Below are positions 36,359-43,617 of a DNA stretch of 64,000 nucleotides, piece after piece. Made by a program: the position numbers and the translations under genes. Numbering within the stretch: position 1 is the stretch's first letter; each line of letters opens with the position of its first letter. The notes beneath the pieces were generated by a model. The model did no database searches. It had not been told where the DNA came from and was given only the letters and a program-made list of their open reading frames with translations. The stretch spans positions 1 to 64,000 of the forward strand of contig CAMPKC010000014.1 of NCBI GenBank assembly GCA_946887045.1, written 5' to 3'. The stretch is from an uncultured Sphingobacteriaceae bacterium (GTDB lineage Bacteria > Bacteroidota > Bacteroidia > Sphingobacteriales > Sphingobacteriaceae).

Positions 36359-37717
36359 TCAAGATGGATCATGTAAATCCAATTTCTTAAATCCATTTCG
36401 CGAGATCCAGCCTAATACAAAACATACGATAATTAAAGGCAAAAGCATTTTTAGCAAGGAAAACTCCTGCTTCACCTCAAGTTTTTCTACCTTAATGCTG
36501 CTCCAGTCTACGCTATTAACCGGCCGATTGGCAAATATTCGTTCGTAGAAAAAGAGCCGCTTTTTTTCGTGAAAGGCTTGCGTGCTGTCTAAAAAAAGCA
36601 GATGGTTTTTTAGATCCGTTTGAGACAGACTATTCAGCGCCAGCTGTGTATGCAACACCGGAAGAAAAAGGGCGATTGTGCGGGTTTTATTTTCTCTTAA
36701 CCGGAGTTTCTCCCGCAACTCAGTAGATTGCTTAAGTGATTCATCATCTCCCATCTGGTGCATGGCATAGTACCATAACCAGCTAAACTGCTTGTCCGGC
36801 AACGGATACTTTTTAAATTGCGGATAGTGCGAATAGAATTTATTCATGGTGATGCTCTTTTCCATATCCCATTTTTCGTGGTAACCTTGTCTTTGTTTTA
36901 CAACCGTGTGCAAAGCTTCCGGAACAGGATAACCGTTAGAGATGTAGCCGTTAACTATTGCCGGGCTCAGAATTATAAGCACTACCCAGAGCGCCGATAA
37001 TGCTACAGCATTGAAAGCAGAGCTCTTTCGCCATGATACCACCCATAAGCACAACGTAAACCAGAATAAATGGTAGCATGCAAATAATAAAACGGTAGCC
37101 AGCAGAGATTTGTTCAAAGGAATAGAGAGGATGACCACAGCTAGTAGCAATAGGAACGCAGTAGCAATGTAAATCAAACCCACCCGAACAACTAGTTTGT
37201 TCCAAATAGTACGCAATGGCGCAGGCGATTGAAATTGAATCATTCGCCATGTGCCTCCTTCTTTTTCCTCCGACAATAAATTAAAAGTAAAGGCGATTAT
37301 AAGCAAGGGGAAAAGGTAGATCATCACAAACCCCAGGTCCATATTACCCAGCAGCAGATTTGCAGGATTGTTTAAATCGGTGTCCCACTTTTGATTTTCC
37401 AGGTTCCGGATAGTAACACTCTGAATAGATATGTTCACGTCGCGCTGGCCGATTGAGATGCCGGCTAAAGGTTCTGAAGTGTTTACCAGAGAAAACTTGA
37501 GGTAGTAGAGTAGCAGCCCCAGATCGTCCTTAAAAAAGTTTACATAATTGGCTGTGTATTCCTTTTGAAATACTTCAGCATTCTTTGCAGCTTCTTCCTG
37601 CTGTCGTAAAAATTGTTTTCCAATAAACACACTCAGCACGCCGCTAAGAAGAATAAAGCTCAGACCTATTATTGTAGCTCCTGAGCGAATGAATTGTTTG
37701 AAAGCTAGCTTGACCAT
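36359..37717 (-). CDS. DUF3526-type ABC-2 permease (second)
   Basis: A 452-residue inner-membrane protein. A first membrane segment (about 15-35) is followed by a large periplasmic part, then segments near 130-150 (MIYLFPLLIIAFTFNLL), 175-200, 205-230 and 240-260, a second periplasmic part and a last segment near 425-445. The block LLSEEKEGGTWRMIQFQSPA is typical of ABC-2 permeases of the COG1277/DUF3526 kind. It begins 1 base after the stop of a similar permease and probably forms a heterodimer with it, powered by the ATPase encoded upstream. Confidence 0.82.
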   Translation of the reverse strand: MVKLAFKQFIRSGATIIGLSFILLSGVLSVFIGKQFLRQQEEAAKNAEVFQKEYTANYVNFFKDDLGLLLYYLKFSLVNTSEPLAGISIGQRDVNISIQSVTIRNLENQKWDTDLNNPANLLLGNMDLGFVMIYLFPLLIIAFTFNLLSEEKEGGTWRMIQFQSPAPLRTIWNKLVVRVGLIYIATAFLLLLAVVILSIPLNKSLLATVLLFACYHLFWFTLCLWVVSWRKSSAFNAVALSALWVVLIILSPAIVNGYISNGYPVPEALHTVVKQRQGYHEKWDMEKSITMNKFYSHYPQFKKYPLPDKQFSWLWYYAMHQMGDDESLKQSTELREKLRLRENKTRTIALFLPVLHTQLALNSLSQTDLKNHLLFLDSTQAFHEKKRLFFYERIFANRPVNSVDWSSIKVEKLEVKQEFSLLKMLLPLIIVCFVLGWISRNGFKKLDLHDPS

Positions 37718-37718
37718 G

Positions 37719-39167
37719 TTAAAGAGATTTAAACTTTTTTGTGATTGTAAAGAGTAAGACGATTGGAAAAATTAGCCAGAACATTAAGGCAGCTATTGAA
37801 AGCCACTCATTCTTCAATACAAACTTTGTAGTATTGAATTGATATTTAAAATCGGGCATGTCTTCCCAGTGTTGCCGGCTTATAGAATAGGGCTTGTCGT
37901 GGTCGCCCTGTTTTTTATTGCTTATGTGATCCATTTGCAGCTTATTCATCCGTTGCGCAAGGCTGTATCTGAAAGTTTCAGCTTGCTCCTGGAAATCCGC
38001 ATACGACTCAAAATCCGACCCTGTCAGCGCCATCGATAGATTTTTGATAGCGATATATGGGTTGATGAAGGAAGAGTAGCGATTGAAGCTGTTTTGTTGC
38101 CTGTACCGGTCAAGCAACCCGTTCCGGTGAAAGTTGTAGATCTCAGAGCTGATTTGTTCTCCCTTATACATTAGAAAACCGGCATAATTGAAAGGTAACT
38201 GAGATACACTGTCAACCGCATATTTATTGAGCAGTGAATCTTTTATAGCTTTAAATTTAGGGTCGCCCGGGTTGTGCCGGTCTCCATCCTTTTTCAGATC
38301 GTGCTCCAGTGCAGCTTCGAATGCAGCTTTTGAAGGGGTAGGGTAGCTGTATGCCCCGAGTGCCTGCGCTCCCCGCGGGATAACAAGGATTGTGAAAATC
38401 CATATTCCGGTGAGTGTAGTCAGCGCTCCTTTAGAAGTTTTGCTTAACGCAGATATTAACACTTTTATAAGTGACCAACCTACAAAATAAACCATATAGG
38501 AGAGAAGTAAAAGCAGCAGTCTGATTGTATCATCACTGTTTTCCTGAAAGCCGGTTAAACCCATCCATAGCAAAACGGTTATGAGTATCACCGGTAAATA
38601 GAGCAGCAGTGCCATTGCTGTAATTCCGAGCGTTTTTCCCAAAACCAATTCCTGCCAGCTAACTCCTTGTGAGAGGATTATTTTTAATGTGCTGCTTTCT
38701 TTCATAGCCGCTACTGCATTAAATCCCATAAAGATTAGAAAGAGCGGCACCAGAAGCTGTAAAATCATAGCAATACTCATCTCGCCAAAGCGGAGTATGC
38801 CGGTAGAAAGACTTGCCTCAGAAAAGTTAACGGTATTTTGCTTGTGAGCCTCCAGAAACAATGACACACCGGTAAAGCTTTCCATACCAAAATCAAAAAA
38901 GCTTAAAGGATGTTTTGGCCGGAAAGCAAAATAGCCGTAATGAGCCATACGGTGCGGATGTTTGTCGGGATTACTAACCCATTGTTTTCGTATCAGCTTT
39001 TGGTAATTTGAACGGAGCTCGTGTTGTTGTTGGTAGTTATCCCATCCCAGGAATGTGGACATGAGTAATAGCATGCTCAGCGTTGCAATAAGCCAGCGTG
39101 TGGCTTTGTTCTTAAGGAGAGTTTTGAAAAACTGCTCCGAGATAATCAGAATTATTCGTTTTCGCAT
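37719..39167 (-). CDS. DUF3526-type ABC-2 permease (first)
   Basis: A 482-residue homologue of the next permease gene with the same plan: an N-terminal membrane segment (WLIATLSMLLLMSTFLG), a periplasmic region, then membrane segments from about 125 to 270 including ILSQGVSWQELVLGKTLG, a second long periplasmic region (about 270-440) and a final segment (IAALMFWLIFPIVLLFTI). Large periplasmic loops distinguish this family from simple drug exporters. It starts 9 bases after the TonB receptor gene. Confidence 0.82.
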   Translation of the reverse strand: MRKRIILIISEQFFKTLLKNKATRWLIATLSMLLLMSTFLGWDNYQQQHELRSNYQKLIRKQWVSNPDKHPHRMAHYGYFAFRPKHPLSFFDFGMESFTGVSLFLEAHKQNTVNFSEASLSTGILRFGEMSIAMILQLLVPLFLIFMGFNAVAAMKESSTLKIILSQGVSWQELVLGKTLGITAMALLLYLPVILITVLLWMGLTGFQENSDDTIRLLLLLLSYMVYFVGWSLIKVLISALSKTSKGALTTLTGIWIFTILVIPRGAQALGAYSYPTPSKAAFEAALEHDLKKDGDRHNPGDPKFKAIKDSLLNKYAVDSVSQLPFNYAGFLMYKGEQISSEIYNFHRNGLLDRYRQQNSFNRYSSFINPYIAIKNLSMALTGSDFESYADFQEQAETFRYSLAQRMNKLQMDHISNKKQGDHDKPYSISRQHWEDMPDFKYQFNTTKFVLKNEWLSIAALMFWLIFPIVLLFTITKKFKSL

Positions 39168-39176
39168 CGTATTTTC

Positions 39177-41672
39177 TTAAAAGCTGTAACTGGCAGTGGC
39201 TATAAAATTCCTCGGTGCACCCGGGAACAGACGCAAATAATTTTGAGCGCCTATCCAATACGTTTTTCCTGTTATATTATTGACATTAGCAGCTATACGA
39301 ACATTGCTTTTGCTCGGCTTATAATAGATAGCAGCATCAAATAATGTGTATGCCGGTACCTTGAAAGAGCGGGTGAACCAGGGAACTTTATCTCCGCTAT
39401 ATTGAACTCCAAAGCCTACACCGAGGTCTTGCAGAACTTTTCCTCTGTTGAAATTATACCGAGTCCATAGGTTAGCGCTTTTGAAAGGAGTATTCTCTTT
39501 TCTTTGTCCTATGAGTTCGGCATTAGCATCTTTTACAATTTTTGCGTCGATATGGCTGTAAGAGGCGTTGATTTGCCAGTTTGGTAGAATGTAACCTGCT
39601 ATGTCGAGTTCAAACCCGCGACTCCTGTCAGCGCCTCTGGTAACCAGCGAATCCGGGAATTGAGGCAGATTAGCATTCATCAGGATGTTTTTCTGATTGA
39701 TCTCATAAACCGCCGCATTCAGTTCAAGGTGCTGATTAAACCATGATGACTTTACACCAAGTTCTTTCAGGTTACTTTTTAGGGGTTCAAACCGGTTGGC
39801 TGACCTTGCTGCCCCGAAGAAAGCTCCTGTACTGGGCATTAATGACACAGTGTTAGACTGAGGTTGAAATCCTTCCAGGTAGGTAGCATAAACACTTGCA
39901 TCAGCTGTAAGTGAATAACTTAAACCAGCTCTCGGAAGCAGTGCCATTTGGGTGAACGCTAATTCTTTTGAAGTATCATAATTGGTGATGTCTTTGAACC
40001 ATTCCTGGCGGAGGCTCAGCAAGACTGTGAGTTTTTGCCAGGTTAGCTGCTCCTGAATATATACTGCTTTGTTGGTAGTTAAAGCCGACGGAAGTTCGGT
40101 TCTGACATTCAGGTTATAATCATTTAAGTTTCTAACAGTGTTCGCAGGATTGGCAAGATTGAAATGTGAAACGTTTGGCTTCGGTAAGGCTACACCGTCA
40201 ACAGTAATTGTTTGATAGTTAGCAGCATTAGCTTTAACAAAAGAACCGGCCACGGTTCCGTCCTTCAATAAATAACCCCTTGCGGAGTTCTGACCGCCTC
40301 CTTTAAGTTTTTCCCAGTACTGAAGGTCGTAACCTACCAGTAATTTATGTTTAGCAGCTCCGGTAGCAAAATCCAGATTGAAATATGAGTTCAGGTTATC
40401 TGTATTCCAAAACTGCTTGCGCTGTATAAACTGCATAGCGGCCAACGAAGAAACCGGGTTTCCCTCAATATCAGGAGCAAAGGCATTGGTTGTACGATGC
40501 TCTTGCAGGTCTTCGGTCCAGGTTTGTTTCATATAAGATGTAGAGAATGAAAGCATGCGGTTGAACTTATGAGAGAGGTTTCCCATCAGCATCAATTCCT
40601 TTGAACGAAAAAAATCATTTGAAGCACCCAGGTTTGAACTGATTGGCGTACTGTTGAGGTTTGTTACTCCCGCCACGGCACCAAAAATCGGCTGCCCGCG
40701 GTCGAGATTACCATTCATATTACTTAATATCATTTCTACACCAAGAGCCGTTTTATCATTAGGGATGTATGACAGTGACGGAGAAATCAGGAAAGATTTG
40801 GTACCTACAAAATCACGATAGCTTCTGGCTTCCTGGTAAGCTCCGTTAACCCGGTATAATAGCGTGGTGTCTTTGTTCAGCGGGCCAGTGAAGTCAAGTG
40901 CGCCGCGCAAAGTACTGAAGCTTCCTGCGCTCATGCTGATTTCTTTTCTGCTGACGGCCAAGGGCTTTTTCGTTACGAGGTTGATGCTGCCGCCGGGGTC
41001 CACCGATGCGAAGGTTGCGCTTGCCGGTCCTTTAATCACCTCAATTCTTTCGATATTAGTTGTTAATGGCTGAAGGAAGTAGTATTGCCTTGTACGCATC
41101 CCGTTGACAATCTGACCTTCCTCATTCTGGCTTATTCCACGGATAGCATATTGATTGTAAAAGCTGGAGGGGATTACACCGCTGCTTATTTTAACGGCAT
41201 CTGTTAATTGAAATGCCTGCCGGTCCTCAACCAATTCTTTCGTGATTGTAGATATGGATTGAGGGATATATCTGTTTAGCGTTGCCGTTTTAGTGGCCCC
41301 GAACGAATAATCGCTGTTGTATTTCTTTGAGCTTCTGCCGATAACTTCTACTGTTTGTAAATGATTAGCCTGACTAAGCAACCGGATGAGGATTGTGTCC
41401 ATTCCCTCGCTTACATCCGATGTTTTCAGGTAACTTTCAAAAGCGAAGTGACTAATCGAAATGGTATAAGTACCCTTGCTTATTTGCGGTATCTGGAATT
41501 TTCCGAGTTCACTTGTTTTTGTTGTATGAGAAAACGTTTTGTTTTTAACGATTACTGTTGCATCGGCAACCGGCTCACCATTTTCAGTCGTTACTTTTCC
41601 TTCAATAGCTTGTTGCGAAAAAGCTGCAATGCTTAGTACTAGCAGGATAATAAAAGTTGATATAAATTTCAT
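39177..41672 (-). CDS. TonB-dependent siderophore-type receptor
   Basis: An 831-residue outer-membrane receptor. It has a signal peptide (cleavage after AFSQ), a carboxypeptidase-regulatory-like domain (about 22-105: EGKVTTENGEPVADATVIVK), a plug domain with YAIRGISQNEEGQIVNG and VEVIKGPASATFASVDPGG, then a 22-strand barrel ending FIATASYSF. The pattern VDPGGSINLVTKKP is typical of siderophore receptors. It imports a metal chelate, the nature of which is unknown. It sits between the ATPase and permease genes with 9-base gaps on both sides. Confidence 0.9.
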   Translation of the reverse strand: MKFISTFIILLVLSIAAFSQQAIEGKVTTENGEPVADATVIVKNKTFSHTTKTSELGKFQIPQISKGTYTISISHFAFESYLKTSDVSEGMDTILIRLLSQANHLQTVEVIGRSSKKYNSDYSFGATKTATLNRYIPQSISTITKELVEDRQAFQLTDAVKISSGVIPSSFYNQYAIRGISQNEEGQIVNGMRTRQYYFLQPLTTNIERIEVIKGPASATFASVDPGGSINLVTKKPLAVSRKEISMSAGSFSTLRGALDFTGPLNKDTTLLYRVNGAYQEARSYRDFVGTKSFLISPSLSYIPNDKTALGVEMILSNMNGNLDRGQPIFGAVAGVTNLNSTPISSNLGASNDFFRSKELMLMGNLSHKFNRMLSFSTSYMKQTWTEDLQEHRTTNAFAPDIEGNPVSSLAAMQFIQRKQFWNTDNLNSYFNLDFATGAAKHKLLVGYDLQYWEKLKGGGQNSARGYLLKDGTVAGSFVKANAANYQTITVDGVALPKPNVSHFNLANPANTVRNLNDYNLNVRTELPSALTTNKAVYIQEQLTWQKLTVLLSLRQEWFKDITNYDTSKELAFTQMALLPRAGLSYSLTADASVYATYLEGFQPQSNTVSLMPSTGAFFGAARSANRFEPLKSNLKELGVKSSWFNQHLELNAAVYEINQKNILMNANLPQFPDSLVTRGADRSRGFELDIAGYILPNWQINASYSHIDAKIVKDANAELIGQRKENTPFKSANLWTRYNFNRGKVLQDLGVGFGVQYSGDKVPWFTRSFKVPAYTLFDAAIYYKPSKSNVRIAANVNNITGKTYWIGAQNYLRLFPGAPRNFIATASYSF

Positions 41673-41681
41673 GTGAGTGTG

Positions 41682-42377
41682 CTAAATGGTTTCGAGATAT
41701 AGGTTTTGTAATTCACTGGCTGTAACTGATGCTGCGTTCAGGGTGTGGACAAGGGAACCAGCTTTCATAATTCCAATTCTTGAGCCGATATTTACGGCAT
41801 TGAAGATGTCGTGGGTAGCCATTAAAATTGATTTTCCCTCAGCCGCAAGCTGTTTAACAATAGCGGTGAACTCGGCGGTAGCCTTAGGGTCAAGGCCACT
41901 GGTGGGTTCATCCATTACAATTCCATCGGCATTTTTTGCTAATGCTATTGCAATTCCTACTTTTTGTCGCATCCCTTTAGAATAGTTTTCCAGCAGCTTA
42001 TGATGAGCATCTTCAGCCAGTCCTGCTTTTGTTAAGTAAGCAGAAAGTTCCCGGCGGTCGTAATTAAATCCTGCCAGCTTGCTGAAGTACTGAAGGTTTT
42101 CGATGCCGCTTAGATTTCCGTAAAGCATCACCACTTCAGGGATGTAGGCCAGATGCTTTTTAGCAGTCTTGGAATTCAGGGAAATCTCAAGGTCGTTTAC
42201 TCTTGCCGAACCCGATGTGGCCTGTAAGAAACCTAGAAACAAATTAATAGTTGTGGTTTTGCCGGCGCCGTTTTGCCCGAGCAAACAGAATACTTCACCC
42301 CTTGAAACGGTTAGATCCAAACCGTTCAAGGCAGTGTGCTCACCAAAGCGTTTGGTGAGACCAATGGCCTGTAACAT
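41682..42377 (-). CDS. ABC transporter ATPase of the DUF3526 system
   Basis: A 231-residue ATPase. Walker A is GQNGAGKTT, the signature is YSKGMRQKVGIA, Walker B is GIVMDEPTSGLDP and the switch histidine is in MATHD. The signature and DEPTSGLD pattern fit the CcmA/NosF class, which works with ABC-2 permeases. It begins 67 bases after the small His/Cys-rich protein and is followed directly by the TonB receptor gene. Confidence 0.9.
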   Translation of the reverse strand: MLQAIGLTKRFGEHTALNGLDLTVSRGEVFCLLGQNGAGKTTTINLFLGFLQATSGSARVNDLEISLNSKTAKKHLAYIPEVVMLYGNLSGIENLQYFSKLAGFNYDRRELSAYLTKAGLAEDAHHKLLENYSKGMRQKVGIAIALAKNADGIVMDEPTSGLDPKATAEFTAIVKQLAAEGKSILMATHDIFNAVNIGSRIGIMKAGSLVHTLNAASVTASELQNLYLETI

Positions 42378-42444
42378 AATAAATTAAATTATAAAATGAG
42401 TGAAAATACAGGACATAATCCTGCAAGAAATTTGAAGAAAAAAA

Positions 42445-42771
42445 TTAAATAAGAGAAGGAGGACCCCGGTCGGAATAACTAAGTCCTATAGAAGTTACCG
42501 ATCTGCTTTGGTAGAGATCAAAATACTGAGTAGAGTCAGATGTTTTTTGTGAAATAATGAAAGGTTCGGTAGTGAATGAGTCTTTAGCAAAGTGGTAATC
42601 ACATATATCACATTGCTGACTTTTCGAGCCTAACTCAATTTTTGTCCTGTGATTGTCGCTTGAGTCGTGATCGTGAGTGTGAGAAAGCTTTGTGCCCTGA
42701 ATAAAAAATAATACCAGCAGCAAGAAGTATGCAGCCAGTTGCTTTTTTTGTATGGGTTTATTCCTAATCAC
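42445..42771 (-). CDS. Small exported His/Cys-rich protein, probably metal-binding
   Basis: A 108-residue protein. An N-terminal hydrophobic segment (LAAYFLLLVLFFIQG) is followed by HTHDHDSSDNH and then QQCDICDYHFAKD, a CxxC with a nearby histidine, and it ends SDRGPPSLI. The plan recalls small DUF2946-type proteins found beside TonB receptors for metals; this resemblance is by eye. No ATG is available: an in-frame TGA lies two codons before the GTG at 42771, so GTG is the likely start. A TAnnTTTG-like TACTTTTG ends 5 bases before it, so the transcript may have almost no leader. It heads the ABC/TonB unit. Confidence 0.7.
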   Translation of the reverse strand: MIRNKPIQKKQLAAYFLLLVLFFIQGTKLSHTHDHDSSDNHRTKIELGSKSQQCDICDYHFAKDSFTTEPFIISQKTSDSTQYFDLYQSRSVTSIGLSYSDRGPPSLI

Positions 42772-42837
42772 GGGTCAAAAGTAATTGAATTTTCTTTTTG
42801 CCGGTATTTTTTTTATGAATTCTAAATTAAAAGGAAT

Positions 42838-43170
42838 TTACTCTTTACCGTTTTTATTTCCAGATAACTTGCTTGATCTGGGCAAACTGGCAAAAGGCAC
42901 TGAATATCCAGGATCGTTTTTGAGACAGCTTATAAGCTTTTTGTAGTGCAGGTATTTGACAATGTGCGCTACCAAATAGGTACCACTTTCGAGCCACCCA
43001 ATCACTTTTAAAGGAACAGAAGAGAATACCTTACAATCCTGTCCATTCAAAGATTTGATAATAGCTGATTGCAGTTTTCTGCCTTTCCAGGTCATGTCAA
43101 TTTCAAAACTGCCTCTTGCTTTAAGCCCTTTAACACGACCTTCAGCACAGGCATCGGGCAATGCTGGTAG
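42838..43170 (-). pseudogene. C-terminal remnant of a GH95 alpha-L-fucosidase
   Basis: Read on the minus strand, the open frame after a stop at about 43175 begins [20 protein letters not shown], followed by [20 protein letters not shown] and SLNGQDCKV. This matches the C-terminal part of GH95 fucosidases (usually [24 protein letters not shown]). The catalytic domain, normally about 600 residues before this point, is absent, there is no ATG, and the last 50 residues look out of frame. It is a decayed piece, beside a xyloglucan locus where such an enzyme would remove fucose. Confidence 0.65.
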
Positions 43171-43381
43171 TAATTAATAAAGTTAAAATGACTTTGTAAA
43201 ATCCACTGATTTCATGCGTGCTTTTCTTGTTTAAAATCTAAGGTTTCTGCCTGCTTAATCATTGTCTCGCGAGATTGAAAAATAGGAGTGTATATGCGTT
43301 TTGGCGATGATATGATGGTTTTAGTTAACATTTTTCCTTTAGATAGAAACATTTGATCTGTTATGACTCATCGCTCCAGGG

Positions 43382-43389
43382 TAAATTTG
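43382..43389 (+). promoter_or_regulatory. Possible -7 promoter element for the GH31-SusCD genes
   Basis: TAAATTTG is an exact TAnnTTTG match. The nearest upstream TTTG (43352-43355) is 26 bases away, longer than usual. The transcript would have a leader of about 220 bases before the GH31 gene. Confidence 0.3.
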
Positions 43390-43490
43390 GATACTAACAA
43401 TTAGTTAAGGAGACCAAAAAGGGAAATTCAATTTGCAGCTTTAATAAGCGCGCCAATAAGTAGAAGTAAATAGAGAGATAAAAGCATCGT

Positions 43491-43516
43491 TAATCTTAAT
43501 TAATACGGTCCAGGCT
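43491..43516 (+). promoter_or_regulatory. Shared upstream motif, copy 1 (before GH31)
   Basis: It contains AATTAATACGGTCCAGGCT preceded by TAATCTT. The region before the GH5 gene has TAATCTT, then AATTAATTGGTTTCCAGGCT. Two similar stretches before two transcription blocks of one locus suggest a regulator site. Confidence 0.4.
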
Positions 43517-43617
43517 TTCACAATATTTTATACCATCGTTCGCAGCATTTGAGACCTCTGTTTTAGAATAATATAAAATTAGCTTTTCATTTTAATTTAA
43601 ATATCGATTACTGTTAT

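Larger units (their letters stand above)
43171..43617 (+). other. Intergenic control region before the xyloglucan locus
   Basis: This stretch has no convincing gene. It contains a palindrome TCTCGCGAGA (43265-43274), a promoter-like TAAATTTG (43382-43389) and a motif shared with the region before the GH5 gene (43491-43516). No regulator gene of the HTCS or SusR type is present. Confidence 0.5.

Noticed and set aside
36246..36548. Open frame overlapping tRNA-Leu and the permease gene
   Set aside because: It runs through a tRNA and a terminator and antisense to a clear coding gene; codon pattern is not protein-like.
43265..43274. TCTCGCGAGA palindrome as a regulator site
   Set aside because: A single 10-base palindrome with no second copy in the locus; not enough to call an operator.
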